64,000 nucleotides of DNA from Burkholderiales bacterium (GTDB lineage Bacteria > Pseudomonadota > Gammaproteobacteria > Burkholderiales > Burkholderiaceae_B): positions 25,408 to 89,407 of the forward strand of contig JAIXTE010000022.1 in the NCBI GenBank assembly GCA_027484315.1, given 5' to 3'. Under the pieces are notes generated by a model. The model ran no database searches, was not told the DNA's origin, and saw only the letters and a list, made by a program, of their open reading frames with translations. Made by a program: the position numbers and the translations under genes. Below, one piece after another: positions 53,071 through 62,100 of this stretch (its first letter is position 1; every line of letters begins with the position of its first letter).

Positions 53071-54665
53071 ACGACCTCACCGTGATTCAAGCTGCCCCAA
53101 TAACAACCGGGGACACCGGCCAGCAACCGCTGCAGGTAGGCACCCTGATCGAGGGTTTTGAGATCCGGGGAGTGATCGGCTTGGGTGGCTTTGGCATTGT
53201 GTACGAGGCTTGGGATGCAATGCTGGAAAGGCAAGTCGCCTTGAAGGAATACCTGCCTGCTTCGCTGGCGGTGAGACTTCCCAATGGCCATGTGCAAGTG
53301 CGTGAGGCGCGACACCGAGGCACCTTTGATGCGGGCATGCGCAGCTTCATCAACGAGGCTCGCTTGCTGGCCCAGTTCGATCACGCGGCACTGGTCAAGG
53401 TTTACCGATTTTGGGAAATGAGCGGAACGGCTTACATGGTCATGCCGCTGTATCACGGTATTACCCTCAAAGAATATATTGAACAACGAGAGGTGCCGCT
53501 GGAGGAAAGCAGACTTGCACTTTGGCTGGTGACGCTAACCGAGGCACTTGAGGTCATGCACAACCAGCAGTGTTATCACCGGGACATCTCACCGGAAAAC
53601 ATCATTATTCAAACGCACACGGGGCTGCCGATTCTGCTGGACTTTGGGGCAGCCCGACGGGCGATCGGCCATGTGTCACAACCCTTCACGGTCATATTGA
53701 AGGCAAGCTATGCGCCAATAGAACAATACGCCGAAGTACTTTTAATGACGCAGGGGCCATGGACAGATGTGTATGCGCTGGCTGCGGTTGCCCATTTTCT
53801 GATGACTGGAAAAACACCGCCCTCTTCGGTGGGCCGAATGGTGAATGACAGCTATGTCCCGCTGGTGACAATCGGAAGTCTGCCATTCAGTACCGCACTA
53901 AAAAATGCAGTGGACAGGGCGTTGGCCGTGCAACCCCAGGATCGCACCCAATGCATGCAGCAATTTCGGGACGCAATTTTAAATCAGCAGACCGATGTGC
54001 TGGATCTGTTCAGTCTACCCGCACAAAGGGACAACTCGCGGCACAACACTGAGGGCCCGGCTGATATCCAACAAGGCAAACATGACTTGAGACGACCCTG
54101 GCTTTGGGCCACAGGTGCTGGCCTGTTGATCGTGTCAGGTTTGCTTTGCCTAGTGTGGGTTTTATCTGGCACGCCAAAGGAACCGCTGGAAGTATCGCCC
54201 CGCGTGGATACTGCTTTTCAGGCTGTAATAAACCGCGCAAACAGTACTTTGGAAGTTCAGCCGAGGAAAGCCGTATTAAAAATCGGTGATGACTTGCTCC
54301 AGTTCGATGTCCGTTCTCCCATTTCGGGGTATGTGGCGGTGTTTGTGCACTCCTCGGACAACACGCTGATCCAACTGCTGCCGAACGCGCGAGTGCCCGC
54401 CATTCGAATCGAGTCAGGACAGTTGCTTGAGTTGCCGCCAGCGAATGAGCCCATTCAGGCAGCAGGCCCTGCAGGCTTGAACCAGTTCCTGATTGTGGTC
54501 ACTGAACAAGCTCGGGATTACGCACACCTGAAACTTCAGGATCATTACGGATTTGGCCTGATCGAACATTCCGTGCAAAATCTGGAAGGAACAAGCCCGT
54601 GCAGTTCAACAAATTGCAGGGATCAAATGGCCGCTGGCTGGTTTTCAGTTGAAGAAATGAATTGA
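53067..54665 (+). CDS. ppkA: Ser/Thr protein kinase of the T6SS (PpkA-like)
   Basis: 532 residues. The kinase domain (about 30-305) has the G-loop G38-LGGFG, Lys60, the HRD of H171-R-D173 with N178, and DFG 192-194, so it should be active. A membrane helix lies at about 350-372. The periplasmic C-terminus (about 395-500: LLQFDVRSPISGYVAVFV, TLIQLLPN) resembles DUF4384, not the von Willebrand domain of Pseudomonas PpkA. It is expected to phosphorylate Fha on threonine; the PP2C phosphatase lies in the divergent operon. Confidence 0.88.
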   Translation: MNDLTVIQAAPITTGDTGQQPLQVGTLIEGFEIRGVIGLGGFGIVYEAWDAMLERQVALKEYLPASLAVRLPNGHVQVREARHRGTFDAGMRSFINEARLLAQFDHAALVKVYRFWEMSGTAYMVMPLYHGITLKEYIEQREVPLEESRLALWLVTLTEALEVMHNQQCYHRDISPENIIIQTHTGLPILLDFGAARRAIGHVSQPFTVILKASYAPIEQYAEVLLMTQGPWTDVYALAAVAHFLMTGKTPPSSVGRMVNDSYVPLVTIGSLPFSTALKNAVDRALAVQPQDRTQCMQQFRDAILNQQTDVLDLFSLPAQRDNSRHNTEGPADIQQGKHDLRRPWLWATGAGLLIVSGLLCLVWVLSGTPKEPLEVSPRVDTAFQAVINRANSTLEVQPRKAVLKIGDDLLQFDVRSPISGYVAVFVHSSDNTLIQLLPNARVPAIRIESGQLLELPPANEPIQAAGPAGLNQFLIVVTEQARDYAHLKLQDHYGFGLIEHSVQNLEGTSPCSSTNCRDQMAAGWFSVEEMN

Positions 54666-54742
54666 TTTTTCTGTAGAATAAATTCATAGGGCACGATGTT
54701 ATTCAAAACATTACATAAAAAGCTCAAAATTCTGGAGACGAA

Positions 54743-55750
54743 ATGAATATCAAAACTGCAGCAGCATTGACCCTGCTGGGCGCTTGCCTGTCCACACCCT
54801 TCTCAGCTTATGCTGCCACCACCAAGATGTGCATTTTCGACATTGCCGGGCGCAGTGGGCCGGCTTTTGCACAGGCGCGGGATTATGCCGTGGCCGCAAA
54901 AGGTTGGGGCGCCACCATTGAGCTGGAGGCTTACGTGGACGAACGCCTTGCTGCAGAAGACTTCAAGACTGGCAAATGCGATGCGGCTGCAATTTCCACG
55001 CTGCGCGGCAGACAGTTCAACAAGTTCGTTGGCAGCATTGATTCAATTGGGGCCGTACCGACTTACAAGCATCTGCGCACAGTCATCGAATTGATGGGTA
55101 GCCAAAAGCTGGCTGACAAGATGACATCGGGCTTGTTCGAGGTGGCTGGCATTTTGCCAATCGGCGCTGCCTACGTGATGGTGAATGACCGCGCAATCAA
55201 TTCCGTTGAAAAAGCCGCAGGCAAAAAAATTGCAGTGCTGGATTACGACAAATCGCAGGCCAAGATGGTTCAACAGCTTGGTGCACAGCCAGTGTCCAGC
55301 GAGGTTATCAACTTCGGCACCAAATTCAACAATGGACAGGTCGATATCATTGCCGCACCCACCATCGCTTACCAACCCCTGGAGCTTTACAAGGGCATTG
55401 GTACGAAAGGCGGAATTTACCGGTTTCCACTGGTGCAACTGACTGCAAACATTTTGATCAAGAAAGACAGCTTCCCTGCAGGTTTTGGGCAGAAATCAAG
55501 AGAGTGGACACAAAAGCAGTTTGATCGGGCAATCGCCTTGGTCGACACCTCGGAAAAAGCGGTACCTGCCAGCGTGTGGCTGGATATTCCAGCCGGGGAC
55601 CGGGAAAAATACGATGTCTTGATGCGGGAATCGCGCATTCAAATGACAGCAGACGGATTCTACGACCCCGAGATGATGAAAATTCTCAAGCGCATTCGTT
55701 GCCGACTGGATGGCAGCTTGGGTGAATGTGCCGACAAACGAGAGCTTTAA
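54743..55750 (+). CDS. Periplasmic solute-binding-type protein (DUF6091-like)
   Basis: 335 residues with a signal peptide (to AYAA) and a periplasmic binding-protein fold: CIFDIAGRSGPAFAQARDYA near the N-terminus, KCDAAAISTLRGRQFNKFVGSID, KKIAVLDYD. It resembles the 'putative solute-binding protein' (DUF6091) family. A GGAGA lies before the ATG. It follows the T6SS kinase by 77 bases on the same strand and may be read from the same message; no permease gene is near. The ligand is unknown. Confidence 0.72.
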   Translation: MNIKTAAALTLLGACLSTPFSAYAATTKMCIFDIAGRSGPAFAQARDYAVAAKGWGATIELEAYVDERLAAEDFKTGKCDAAAISTLRGRQFNKFVGSIDSIGAVPTYKHLRTVIELMGSQKLADKMTSGLFEVAGILPIGAAYVMVNDRAINSVEKAAGKKIAVLDYDKSQAKMVQQLGAQPVSSEVINFGTKFNNGQVDIIAAPTIAYQPLELYKGIGTKGGIYRFPLVQLTANILIKKDSFPAGFGQKSREWTQKQFDRAIALVDTSEKAVPASVWLDIPAGDREKYDVLMRESRIQMTADGFYDPEMMKILKRIRCRLDGSLGECADKREL

Positions 55751-55798
55751 TTTAACAATCGTATGATTTTTAAATCACTAGGAATGTTACCCGGGAAT

Positions 55799-55850
55799 GG
55801 GGCTGTTTTTTAACTTTTTGTTTTTCAGAGAAAAAATAGCCCCCCCCCCC
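55799..55850. repeat. Poly-C tract in the right arm of a hairpin
   Basis: Eleven C residues (55840-55850) end a 13-bp hairpin: GGGGCTGTTTTTT (55799-55811) pairs with AAAAAATAGCCCC (55831-55843), one G-T. It sits 49 bases after the solute-binding gene and may be its terminator. The 303-base gap (55751-56053) is otherwise A/T-rich and holds no gene that I can see. Confidence 0.7.
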
Positions 55851-56016
55851 AAAAAACTTCGCACCAATTTTAAGAAATGTTAAATCAAAAATCCGCAAGC
55901 TAATTTACATAATTAACTTTGATTTACACAAAACCCCCAAGATTACTGCCTTATTGAGGCACTTTCTCTATAGACCTAAACTATTACTAACTGGACAATT
56001 CGCGCAGTAATAAAAG

Positions 56017-56034
56017 GGTTGGCAAACGCCAACC
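56017..56034 (+). promoter_or_regulatory. Hairpin in the leader of the small membrane protein
   Basis: GGTTGGC (56017-56023) pairs with GCCAACC (56028-56034) around AAAC, 19 bases before the ATG at 56054 and just before its ribosome-binding region. It could shield that site or stabilise the message. Confidence 0.4.
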
Positions 56035-56053
56035 TATAAGCAGCGAGAACACA

Positions 56054-56458
56054 ATGAACACGTCCCAGTTAAAACAGTTTGAAACCCGGCTTTGGGTTGT
56101 CCGTCAAATGAAACAGGTCTCAGCATCCCTGTTGGTGGGTGTATCGACCCTGATTTTTCTGGATTCAATTCATGTGTTGAGTTCGGTGCTGCACGCAATT
56201 CAGACGGCAGCCCTGTTCCCTTACATGATTGTGTTTGTGGCCTATTCAGTTTGCGGAGCGTTCAGCTTGGGAATACTGGCCCGCTACGCATTCATCCGCC
56301 ACATGAAACGGGTTGAAGCGGACATTGACCGTGTTGCGGTTAAATACAAACTGGCAGCACGAATGCAGACGCCAAAACCAGTTATTAAACTAATCCGTGG
56401 GCCTGTTCGTCAGCGTGATATGAGCTACGTACCATCGCCCCAACTGCGGCGTGCGTGA
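56054..56458 (+). CDS. Small membrane protein of unknown function
   Basis: 134 residues with two membrane helices (about 18-45 and 53-78) and a basic C-terminal tail ([18 protein letters not shown]). I do not recognise it. The ATG has GCGAGAA before it and a hairpin in its leader. Its last 74 bases overlap the convergent lipA gene, which is unusual for two real genes, so the 3' part may be short of constraint or the end may lie earlier. Expression is plausible but unproven. Confidence 0.55.
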   Translation: MNTSQLKQFETRLWVVRQMKQVSASLLVGVSTLIFLDSIHVLSSVLHAIQTAALFPYMIVFVAYSVCGAFSLGILARYAFIRHMKRVEADIDRVAVKYKLAARMQTPKPVIKLIRGPVRQRDMSYVPSPQLRRA

Positions 56459-57368
56459 AACCCATTTCGTACGCTTTTTCTTCAAACATTTTGAATACGT
56501 CGGGGTGCACATAGCGGCGCACCGGCAGGTGGTGACCAGATGGCGCAAGGTACTGGCCAATGGTGATCATGTCGACCTGGTGTTCACGCATGTCGCGCAT
56601 CACCTGCAATATTTCTTCATCCGTTTCACCAAGCCCCACCATGATGCCGCTTTTCGTCGGCGTACCTGGGTGGGCTTTCTTGAAATCCTGCAGTAACTTC
56701 AATGAATGTTTGTAGTCGGAACCAGGACGGGCTTCCTTGTAAAGGCGCTCGGTGGTTTCGAGGTTGTGGTTCATGACATCAGGCGGTGCGGCATTGAGGA
56801 TGCCCAAAGCGCGGTCAAGACGCCCGCGGAAATCGGGCACCAGAATTTCAATCTTGGTGTTGGGCGACAATTCACGGGTTTTTTCAATGCAGGCGACGAA
56901 ATGCCCCGCACCACCGTCACGAAGATCATCACGATCCACAGAGGTGATGACCACGTAGCTCAGCCGAAGCGCGGCAATGGTTTTGGCCAGGTTCAGGGGT
57001 TCGTTTTCGTCGAGCGGATCGGGGCGACCATGGCCCACATCACAGAACGGGCAACGGCGGGTGCACTTGTCACCCATGATCATGAAGGTGGCGGTGCCTT
57101 TACCAAAACATTCGCCGATGTTGGGGCAAGACGCTTCTTCGCACACGGTATGCAACTTGTGTTCGCGGAGAATTTCCTTGATTTCATAGAAGCGGGTAGA
57201 GGGTGAGCCCGCCTTCACGCGAATCCAGCTGGGCTTTTTCAACTGCTCCACCGGCACAATCTTGATGGGAATTCGGGCAGTTTTGGCAGCGGCTTTTTGC
57301 TTGATGGTCGGATCGCTGACCGCACTCAGTTCTTTGGCGACGGCGGATTTTTCATTGATCTCGGACAC
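56385..57368 (-). CDS. lipA: Lipoyl synthase
   Basis: 327 residues from a GTG with AGGGAG seven bases upstream. Both Fe-S clusters are visible: [12 protein letters not shown] (auxiliary cluster) and the radical-[22 protein letters not shown] near the C-terminus supplies the conserved serine. It inserts sulfur at C6 and C8 of protein-bound octanoyl groups. lipB lies 38 bases upstream on the same strand, as is common. Confidence 0.95.
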   Translation of the reverse strand: MSEINEKSAVAKELSAVSDPTIKQKAAAKTARIPIKIVPVEQLKKPSWIRVKAGSPSTRFYEIKEILREHKLHTVCEEASCPNIGECFGKGTATFMIMGDKCTRRCPFCDVGHGRPDPLDENEPLNLAKTIAALRLSYVVITSVDRDDLRDGGAGHFVACIEKTRELSPNTKIEILVPDFRGRLDRALGILNAAPPDVMNHNLETTERLYKEARPGSDYKHSLKLLQDFKKAHPGTPTKSGIMVGLGETDEEILQVMRDMREHQVDMITIGQYLAPSGHHLPVRRYVHPDVFKMFEEKAYEMGFTHAAVGAMVRSSYHADEQAHGLV

Positions 57369-57406
57369 GTTTTTGCTCCCTGACCGGTGACAGACCGGCT
57401 TTTTGT

Positions 57407-58102
57407 TTACTTTGCCACTGCGCTTCGCGCGGCTTCAAGGTGCTGAATCAGATATTTCATCAGATGCACCTGCATATCATGGGGTGAAATTTTAACACCA
57501 ATCGAGTTCAAATCCACGGTTTCCAGCCCTTGGTATCCACAGGGATTGATGTGCTGGAAGGGAGTCAGGTCCATGTCCACATTCAGTGACAAACCGTGAT
57601 AGGCACAGCCCTTGCGGATCTTGATCCCCAAGGCGGCAATCTTGGCAAGCCGCTCACCCTGCAGGGTATACACACCGGGCGCAGTGGGTTTTCGTTGGGC
57701 ATCTGCCACACCCACCGCGATCAAAGCATCAATAATGCCCTGCTCCAGCAGTTGGACGTACTCCCGCACCTTCAACCCGAATCGCCGAAGGTCAAGAAGC
57801 GGGTAGACCACGATTTGCCCCGGGCCATGGTAGGTAATTTGCCCACCCCGATCGGTATTGACCAAGGGAATGTTGCTGCGCTGCAACATGTGCGATTCAT
57901 CTCCAGCCAGACCGAGGGTGAAAACCGGCGGGTGTTCACAAATCCAGATCTGGTCGCTATGCTGCTCTGTGCGGGCATCGGTGAAATTTCGCATGGCCTC
58001 CCAGGTGGGCAAATAGTCGACCAGGCCCAGCTCCTGAATTTGTATAGAGCCTCCAACTTGCAAGTTGATGACTTGCGGTGCGCTTTCTTCCTGGGGGATC
58101 AT
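57407..58102 (-). CDS. lipB: Octanoyl-[ACP]:protein octanoyltransferase
   Basis: 231 residues from the ATG at 58102 (a GTG at 58144 is possible). [17 protein letters not shown] holds the conserved active-site region with Lys nearby ([12 protein letters not shown]), and NPCGYQGL carries the catalytic Cys. It moves octanoyl from ACP to lipoyl domains, before LipA acts. It is divergent from the GNAT gene 57 bases away. Confidence 0.94.
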   Translation of the reverse strand: MIPQEESAPQVINLQVGGSIQIQELGLVDYLPTWEAMRNFTDARTEQHSDQIWICEHPPVFTLGLAGDESHMLQRSNIPLVNTDRGGQITYHGPGQIVVYPLLDLRRFGLKVREYVQLLEQGIIDALIAVGVADAQRKPTAPGVYTLQGERLAKIAALGIKIRKGCAYHGLSLNVDMDLTPFQHINPCGYQGLETVDLNSIGVKISPHDMQVHLMKYLIQHLEAARSAVAK

Positions 58103-58159
58103 GTTTTTGAGATTTCCGGTTTTTATAAAGATTTTTACACACAAGCGGTTGAGTACAAC

Positions 58160-58819
58160 ATGTCGTCAGAGCCCATTGAATGGTTTGATATTCCCAGCGT
58201 CCTTGGGCGGCGGGCTGCTTCCGTATTGGGCTTGTCCAAAGTGCCTATCGTGGAACTAGATGACTCACATCGCCCCCTGATTCTTGCACATTTGCTGGCC
58301 CTGGGTGAAACCGACCGCCGTTTGCGCTTCAGTTATGCGCTGGGCGACGCGGCCATTGCCAAGTACACGGCCAGCATTGATTTTGAACGTGATTCGGTAT
58401 TTGGCATTTTCGGGCGGGATGATGTGCTATTGGGCGTAGTGCATCTGGCCGCACTGAATACACCATCAGACAGCAAGGCCCCAAAAGGGGCTGAACTGGG
58501 TTTGTCCTTGAACGAACAGATGCGCGGGCATGGTTTGGGCACACTGCTGTTTCAACGGGCTTTGCGCCGGGCCCGCAATGAAGGCATCGAGATGCTGTTT
58601 ATCTACACCTTGATGGACAACGAGGCCATGCTTCGAATTGCACACAAACTGAACATGCGCGTCAGTACTGCGGATGGTCAGTGCGAAGCCCACTTGCGCG
58701 TTGAACCCGCCAGCACAGGTTCAATGGTGCGGGAGTTTGTTGATGAACATTTGGCTGACATTGACCACCTGTTCAAGGGCTCATTGAACCAGGTACGCCG
58801 CTGGGCTGAAGAGTTGTAA
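58160..58819 (+). CDS. GNAT-family N-acetyltransferase
   Basis: 219 residues from the ATG at 58160; the open frame before it runs antisense through lipB and is not used. LGLSLNEQMRGHGLGTLLFQRALRRAR is the acetyl-CoA loop (Q/R-x-x-G-x-G/A), and IYTLMDNEAMLRIAHKLNM matches the following helix. The substrate is unknown. It converges with the membrane protein gene downstream, nine bases away. Confidence 0.85.
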   Translation: MSSEPIEWFDIPSVLGRRAASVLGLSKVPIVELDDSHRPLILAHLLALGETDRRLRFSYALGDAAIAKYTASIDFERDSVFGIFGRDDVLLGVVHLAALNTPSDSKAPKGAELGLSLNEQMRGHGLGTLLFQRALRRARNEGIEMLFIYTLMDNEAMLRIAHKLNMRVSTADGQCEAHLRVEPASTGSMVREFVDEHLADIDHLFKGSLNQVRRWAEEL

Positions 58820-58828
58820 TCCTGCGGA

Positions 58829-59515
58829 TCAAAGGCAAAAACCCAGGCCTTGGAGCCAAACCGGCGTGGGAATCCAGCCCGCCTGCCTGCCTACCATCAA
58901 ACCAATTCCCAGCAAAATGACTGCGCCACTTGAACGCATCATCAACTTGTCACCCACCCGAGCCGCCAAGGTTTGACGCAAGCGGCTGAACAATTGCAAA
59001 CCCGTGCCGCTGGTTAGCGCAAACACAGCCATGACCAATGCGCCTTGAAAAGAGCTACCGGCAAGGTAAGCCAGCATCAAGCCAGCCCACAACACCCCAC
59101 AGGGCATGAACAGCCACAACAGACCTGCCTGGAGCGAACTGGCGGCACTGGCTTTGTGCGCCACGCCAATTCTGCGTTGCAAAGCAGGTGACAACTGGAT
59201 GCGCTGTTGCGCCATTGCACCCAAGGGTTGGCCACGCCAAAGCAGCAACACAGCCGAAAAAAACAGAACGACCATCAACATCCAGTTCAATGCAGCGAAA
59301 ACACGTGCACCGCTGGATGCCAAACCCAGCACACTGGCCGAGATGCCTCCCGCCACTGCACCACCGGTGATGTAAGCAATTGTTCGACCCAATTGAAAGG
59401 CCAAGGGCTTTTCAAGCCAGGGCGCTGCAAACTGGCAGGCGCACATGGAGCCACAGTGAGGCACGGCCAAAAGCCCCAGCGTCAGCGCAGAGACAAGCAG
59501 TGACAGGCTGACCAC
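58829..59515 (-). CDS. DsbD/TauE-SafE-like membrane protein of the cbb3 oxidase region
   Basis: 228 residues, about six membrane helices. The N-terminal HCGSMCACQ holds cysteines at a membrane edge, as in the cytochrome-biogenesis proteins (DsbD_2/SafE type) found with ccoGHIS genes, thought to help copper or thiol supply. The start is a GTG that follows the hemN stop directly. Together with hemN, fnr and ccoG in the window, this supports a role in making the microaerobic oxidase. Confidence 0.8.
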   Translation of the reverse strand: MVSLSLLVSALTLGLLAVPHCGSMCACQFAAPWLEKPLAFQLGRTIAYITGGAVAGGISASVLGLASSGARVFAALNWMLMVVLFFSAVLLLWRGQPLGAMAQQRIQLSPALQRRIGVAHKASAASSLQAGLLWLFMPCGVLWAGLMLAYLAGSSFQGALVMAVFALTSGTGLQLFSRLRQTLAARVGDKLMMRSSGAVILLGIGLMVGRQAGWIPTPVWLQGLGFCL

Positions 59516-60946
59516 TTAAAGCACCTTGCTGTGCCCACTGGGGCGTTGATGAAAGTAATGGTCGAACACCATGGCGATCGGCCTTGCGAAAAACCAGCCC
59601 AAGGGTGTGACCTCGATGCCCTGCTCATCCAGTTCGAGCAAGCCTTGCTCGGAAAACCGACGAAGCTGCGCAAGTTCCTTTTCAAAATACGATTCGAATT
59701 CAATCCAGTGGGATTGAGAGTAATCCTTGAACTGAACGCTTCCCTGACAGAGCAAACCCATGATGACGCTGTAGCGAATGAGGTCATCACGGGAAAGTTC
59801 ATGGCCGCGAAAGATCGCAAGGTTTCCCCGAGACAATGCGTCTTCATAGGCTTCCAGCTCGCGGGTGTTTTGCACCATGACCGAACCCACTTTGCTGATT
59901 GCGCTGACCCCCAGCCCAATGAGATCGGCATCGGGCTGGGTGGTGTAGCCCTGAAAGTTGCGGTGCAGGCGCCCTTGCCTTTTGGCCACCGCCAAGGGGT
60001 CTTGAGGCTTGGCAAAGTGATCCATGCCAATGTAGTCGTACCCGGCACCCTGCATGCGTTCAATGGCCTGCGCCAGCAAAGCCACACGGCCCGCAGCATC
60101 GGGCAGGTCTCCGCTGTGAATGCGCCGCTGGGGCTTGAACCGTTCCGGCAGGTGGGCATAACCGTAAAGCGCAACTCGGTCGGGGGAAAGGCTGACCAGC
60201 TGGTCCAGTGTTTCAGCAAAGCGCTCGGGGTTCTGCTTGGGCAAGCCGTAGATCAAGTCCACATTGATGGATTCGAAACCCAAACGGCGCGCAGCCTTGA
60301 CCAGTGTTTCAACAGACTCGAAACTTTGTTCGCGGTGCACGGCCTTTTGCACCAGCGGGTTGAAGTCCTGAACGCCGAAGCTGATGCGGTTAAAACCGAT
60401 GCTGCGCAGGCTGAGCAAGCGATTCTCATCTACAGTGCGGGGATCTACTTCAATGGACATTTCAGCATTTGCTGCAAATGGAAACACCAATTTCAAACCC
60501 TGTACCAGGCCCAGCAATTCCTTGTCAGTCAAAAAAGTAGGTGTTCCCCCACCCATGTGAAACTGGGTGACTGGGGTCAGGTTGCCTGCGGCCTTTTTCG
60601 CAATCAGCATGGCCTCGTGTTCCAGGCAGTTCAGGTAGTGCTCCACGCGGTCATGTTTGCGTGTGATGACCTTGTTGCAGGCGCAGTAATAACAGACCGA
60701 TTCACAAAACGGCACGTGCACATACAGGGACAGGGGGCGACGCAGGCCGCCCAAGCAGCGCCCTTTCAGCGCATCTTCCAGCGCCGCCACACCGACGGAT
60801 TCGGCGCATTGGTCGATAGTTGGGTAGGAGGTGTATCGTGGGCCCGGTACATCATGGCGGGTGAGCAATTCGCTCAGATCGACCTTGGACGCCCGGGTAC
60901 CATTGATGCTGTGTAAAGGGTTGAACTGGATAACGGTTGCTGACAT
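59516..60946 (-). CDS. hemN: Oxygen-independent coproporphyrinogen III dehydrogenase
   Basis: 476 residues. The radical-SAM cluster is in FCESVCYYCACNK (C-X3-C-X2-C). The N-terminal TRHDVPGPRYTSYPT is diagnostic of HemN. It makes protoporphyrinogen IX under low oxygen. AGGA precedes the ATG. A perfect FNR-type site lies 62 bases upstream, between this gene and fnr. Confidence 0.95.
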   Translation of the reverse strand: MSATVIQFNPLHSINGTRASKVDLSELLTRHDVPGPRYTSYPTIDQCAESVGVAALEDALKGRCLGGLRRPLSLYVHVPFCESVCYYCACNKVITRKHDRVEHYLNCLEHEAMLIAKKAAGNLTPVTQFHMGGGTPTFLTDKELLGLVQGLKLVFPFAANAEMSIEVDPRTVDENRLLSLRSIGFNRISFGVQDFNPLVQKAVHREQSFESVETLVKAARRLGFESINVDLIYGLPKQNPERFAETLDQLVSLSPDRVALYGYAHLPERFKPQRRIHSGDLPDAAGRVALLAQAIERMQGAGYDYIGMDHFAKPQDPLAVAKRQGRLHRNFQGYTTQPDADLIGLGVSAISKVGSVMVQNTRELEAYEDALSRGNLAIFRGHELSRDDLIRYSVIMGLLCQGSVQFKDYSQSHWIEFESYFEKELAQLRRFSEQGLLELDEQGIEVTPLGWFFARPIAMVFDHYFHQRPSGHSKVL

Positions 60947-61007
60947 GGCATGCGTCCTGTTTGACGTTTATTTGATTCCATCCTGAAGTACAACGAATGT
61001 TCACGCT

Positions 61008-61021
61008 TTGATCTGTATCAA
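61008..61021. promoter_or_regulatory. FNR/CRP-type box between hemN and fnr
   Basis: TTGAT-CTGT-ATCAA is a perfect FNR consensus dyad, 47 bases from the hemN-side of the fnr ATG and 62 from the hemN start. It can serve both divergent genes: activation of hemN and self-control of fnr. Confidence 0.85.
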
Positions 61022-61055
61022 GGCATGCGTAGAATGATCGAATACCCTTTACTTC

Positions 61056-61811
61056 ATGGTGTATCAAACCGACATGTTGAATTCCGCCTGCACAGTGTCA
61101 CTTCAGGAACTGAAAAAGAATTGCTCAAACTGCAATTTGAAAGACCTGTGCATGCCGGTGGGCTTGAAACCGGAGGAACTCGAACGCCTGGACAAGCTGG
61201 TGAGTTTGCGACGCAAATTGCTCAAGGGGGAACACCTGTTTCGCACAGGCGAAAACTTCAGCTGCCTGTTTGCGGTCAAAACCGGCACATTCAAGACACT
61301 GGTCAACAACCAGGATGGCACCGACCAGGTCATCGGCTTTCAAATGACAGGCGAATTGCTGGGCCTGGACGGTCTTGGTACCGGGCAACACATGTGCGAG
61401 GCAATTGCGCTGGAAGATTCGGAAGTGTGCACCATTCCCTATTCCAGGCTGGATGAACTGGCGCAGGAATTTCACGCCCTTCAAATGCATTTTCACAGAA
61501 TCATGAGCCGGGAAATCGTGAAAGACCAAAACGCCATGCTGTTGCTTGGAAGCATGCGGGCTGAACAGCGCCTGTCGGCATTTCTGCTGAACTTGACCGA
61601 GCGGCAAAAGGCGCGTGGTTTTTCAAGCCGCGAGATGGTGCTGCGCATGACCCGCGAGGAAATTGGCAGCTACCTGGGCATGAAGATTGAAACGGTCAGC
61701 CGAACTTTCAGCAAGCTGCAAAAAGACCATTTGATCAAGATTGACCAGAAAAACCTGACCATCCTGAATCACGCGCTGCTTCAAAACCTGGCCACGGGTA
61801 AAACGCAATAA
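61056..61811 (+). CDS. fnr: FNR oxygen-sensing regulator
   Basis: 251 residues. Cys23, Cys26 and Cys32 (C-X2-C-X5-C) and Cys114 match the four ligands of the FNR [4Fe-4S] cluster. The C-terminal helix-turn-helix has EEIGSYLGMKIETVSRTFSKL with the E-x-x-S-R contact to TTGAT sites. No Shine-Dalgarno is clear at 61056; an in-frame ATG is at 61074. It should switch on hemN and probably the cco genes when oxygen falls. Confidence 0.94.
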   Translation: MVYQTDMLNSACTVSLQELKKNCSNCNLKDLCMPVGLKPEELERLDKLVSLRRKLLKGEHLFRTGENFSCLFAVKTGTFKTLVNNQDGTDQVIGFQMTGELLGLDGLGTGQHMCEAIALEDSEVCTIPYSRLDELAQEFHALQMHFHRIMSREIVKDQNAMLLLGSMRAEQRLSAFLLNLTERQKARGFSSREMVLRMTREEIGSYLGMKIETVSRTFSKLQKDHLIKIDQKNLTILNHALLQNLATGKTQ

Positions 61812-61855
61812 GCTGGTCAATCAGGCTCAGGATCAGCCCTCGTTTTTGGAAGCAA

Positions 61856-62086
61856 TCACTCGGCTTTTTCATGCAGGTGTTGACTGGACACAGTCGGTAC
61901 GGCCTGCTCCACAGTAAAACCAGACTTGCGGTGGGGCTCGACCACAATGGCCTGCGGATCCGATGCTGCAATCCACAGGGTTGCAAACCCGGCCACCACC
62001 ACGGTGGCGGGCAAACCCAGCACTAGCCACATCCAGGGGTGTTTCATCATTGAGTCGCTGGTTTTTTTCGTGTCGGATCGCATCAT
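61856..62086 (-). CDS. FixH-like small membrane protein
   Basis: 76 residues from the ATG at 62086, which has AAGGAG ten bases upstream within the ccoG stop region. One membrane helix (WMWLVLGLPATVVVAGFATLWIAA) follows a polar N-terminus. Position after ccoG and the K-H-P-W-x-W start recall FixH/CcoH-type proteins, which help assemble cbb3 oxidase, but the longer periplasmic domain of classical FixH is missing. It converges with fnr. Confidence 0.65.
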   Translation of the reverse strand: MMRSDTKKTSDSMMKHPWMWLVLGLPATVVVAGFATLWIAASDPQAIVVEPHRKSGFTVEQAVPTVSSQHLHEKAE

Positions 62087-62100
62087 GTCGTGGGTGCTCC

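Noticed and set aside
57596..58159. Upstream extension of the GNAT frame through lipB
   Set aside because: The extra codons are antisense to lipB and show no domain; the ATG at 58160 gives the normal family length.
59531..60916. A long open frame (461 codons) antisense to hemN
   Set aside because: It is the mirror of the well-supported hemN gene, its protein has no recognisable domain, and it has no ribosome-binding site.
61812..61855. Terminator between fnr and the FixH-like gene
   Set aside because: Only a four-base stem could be drawn; support is too weak.
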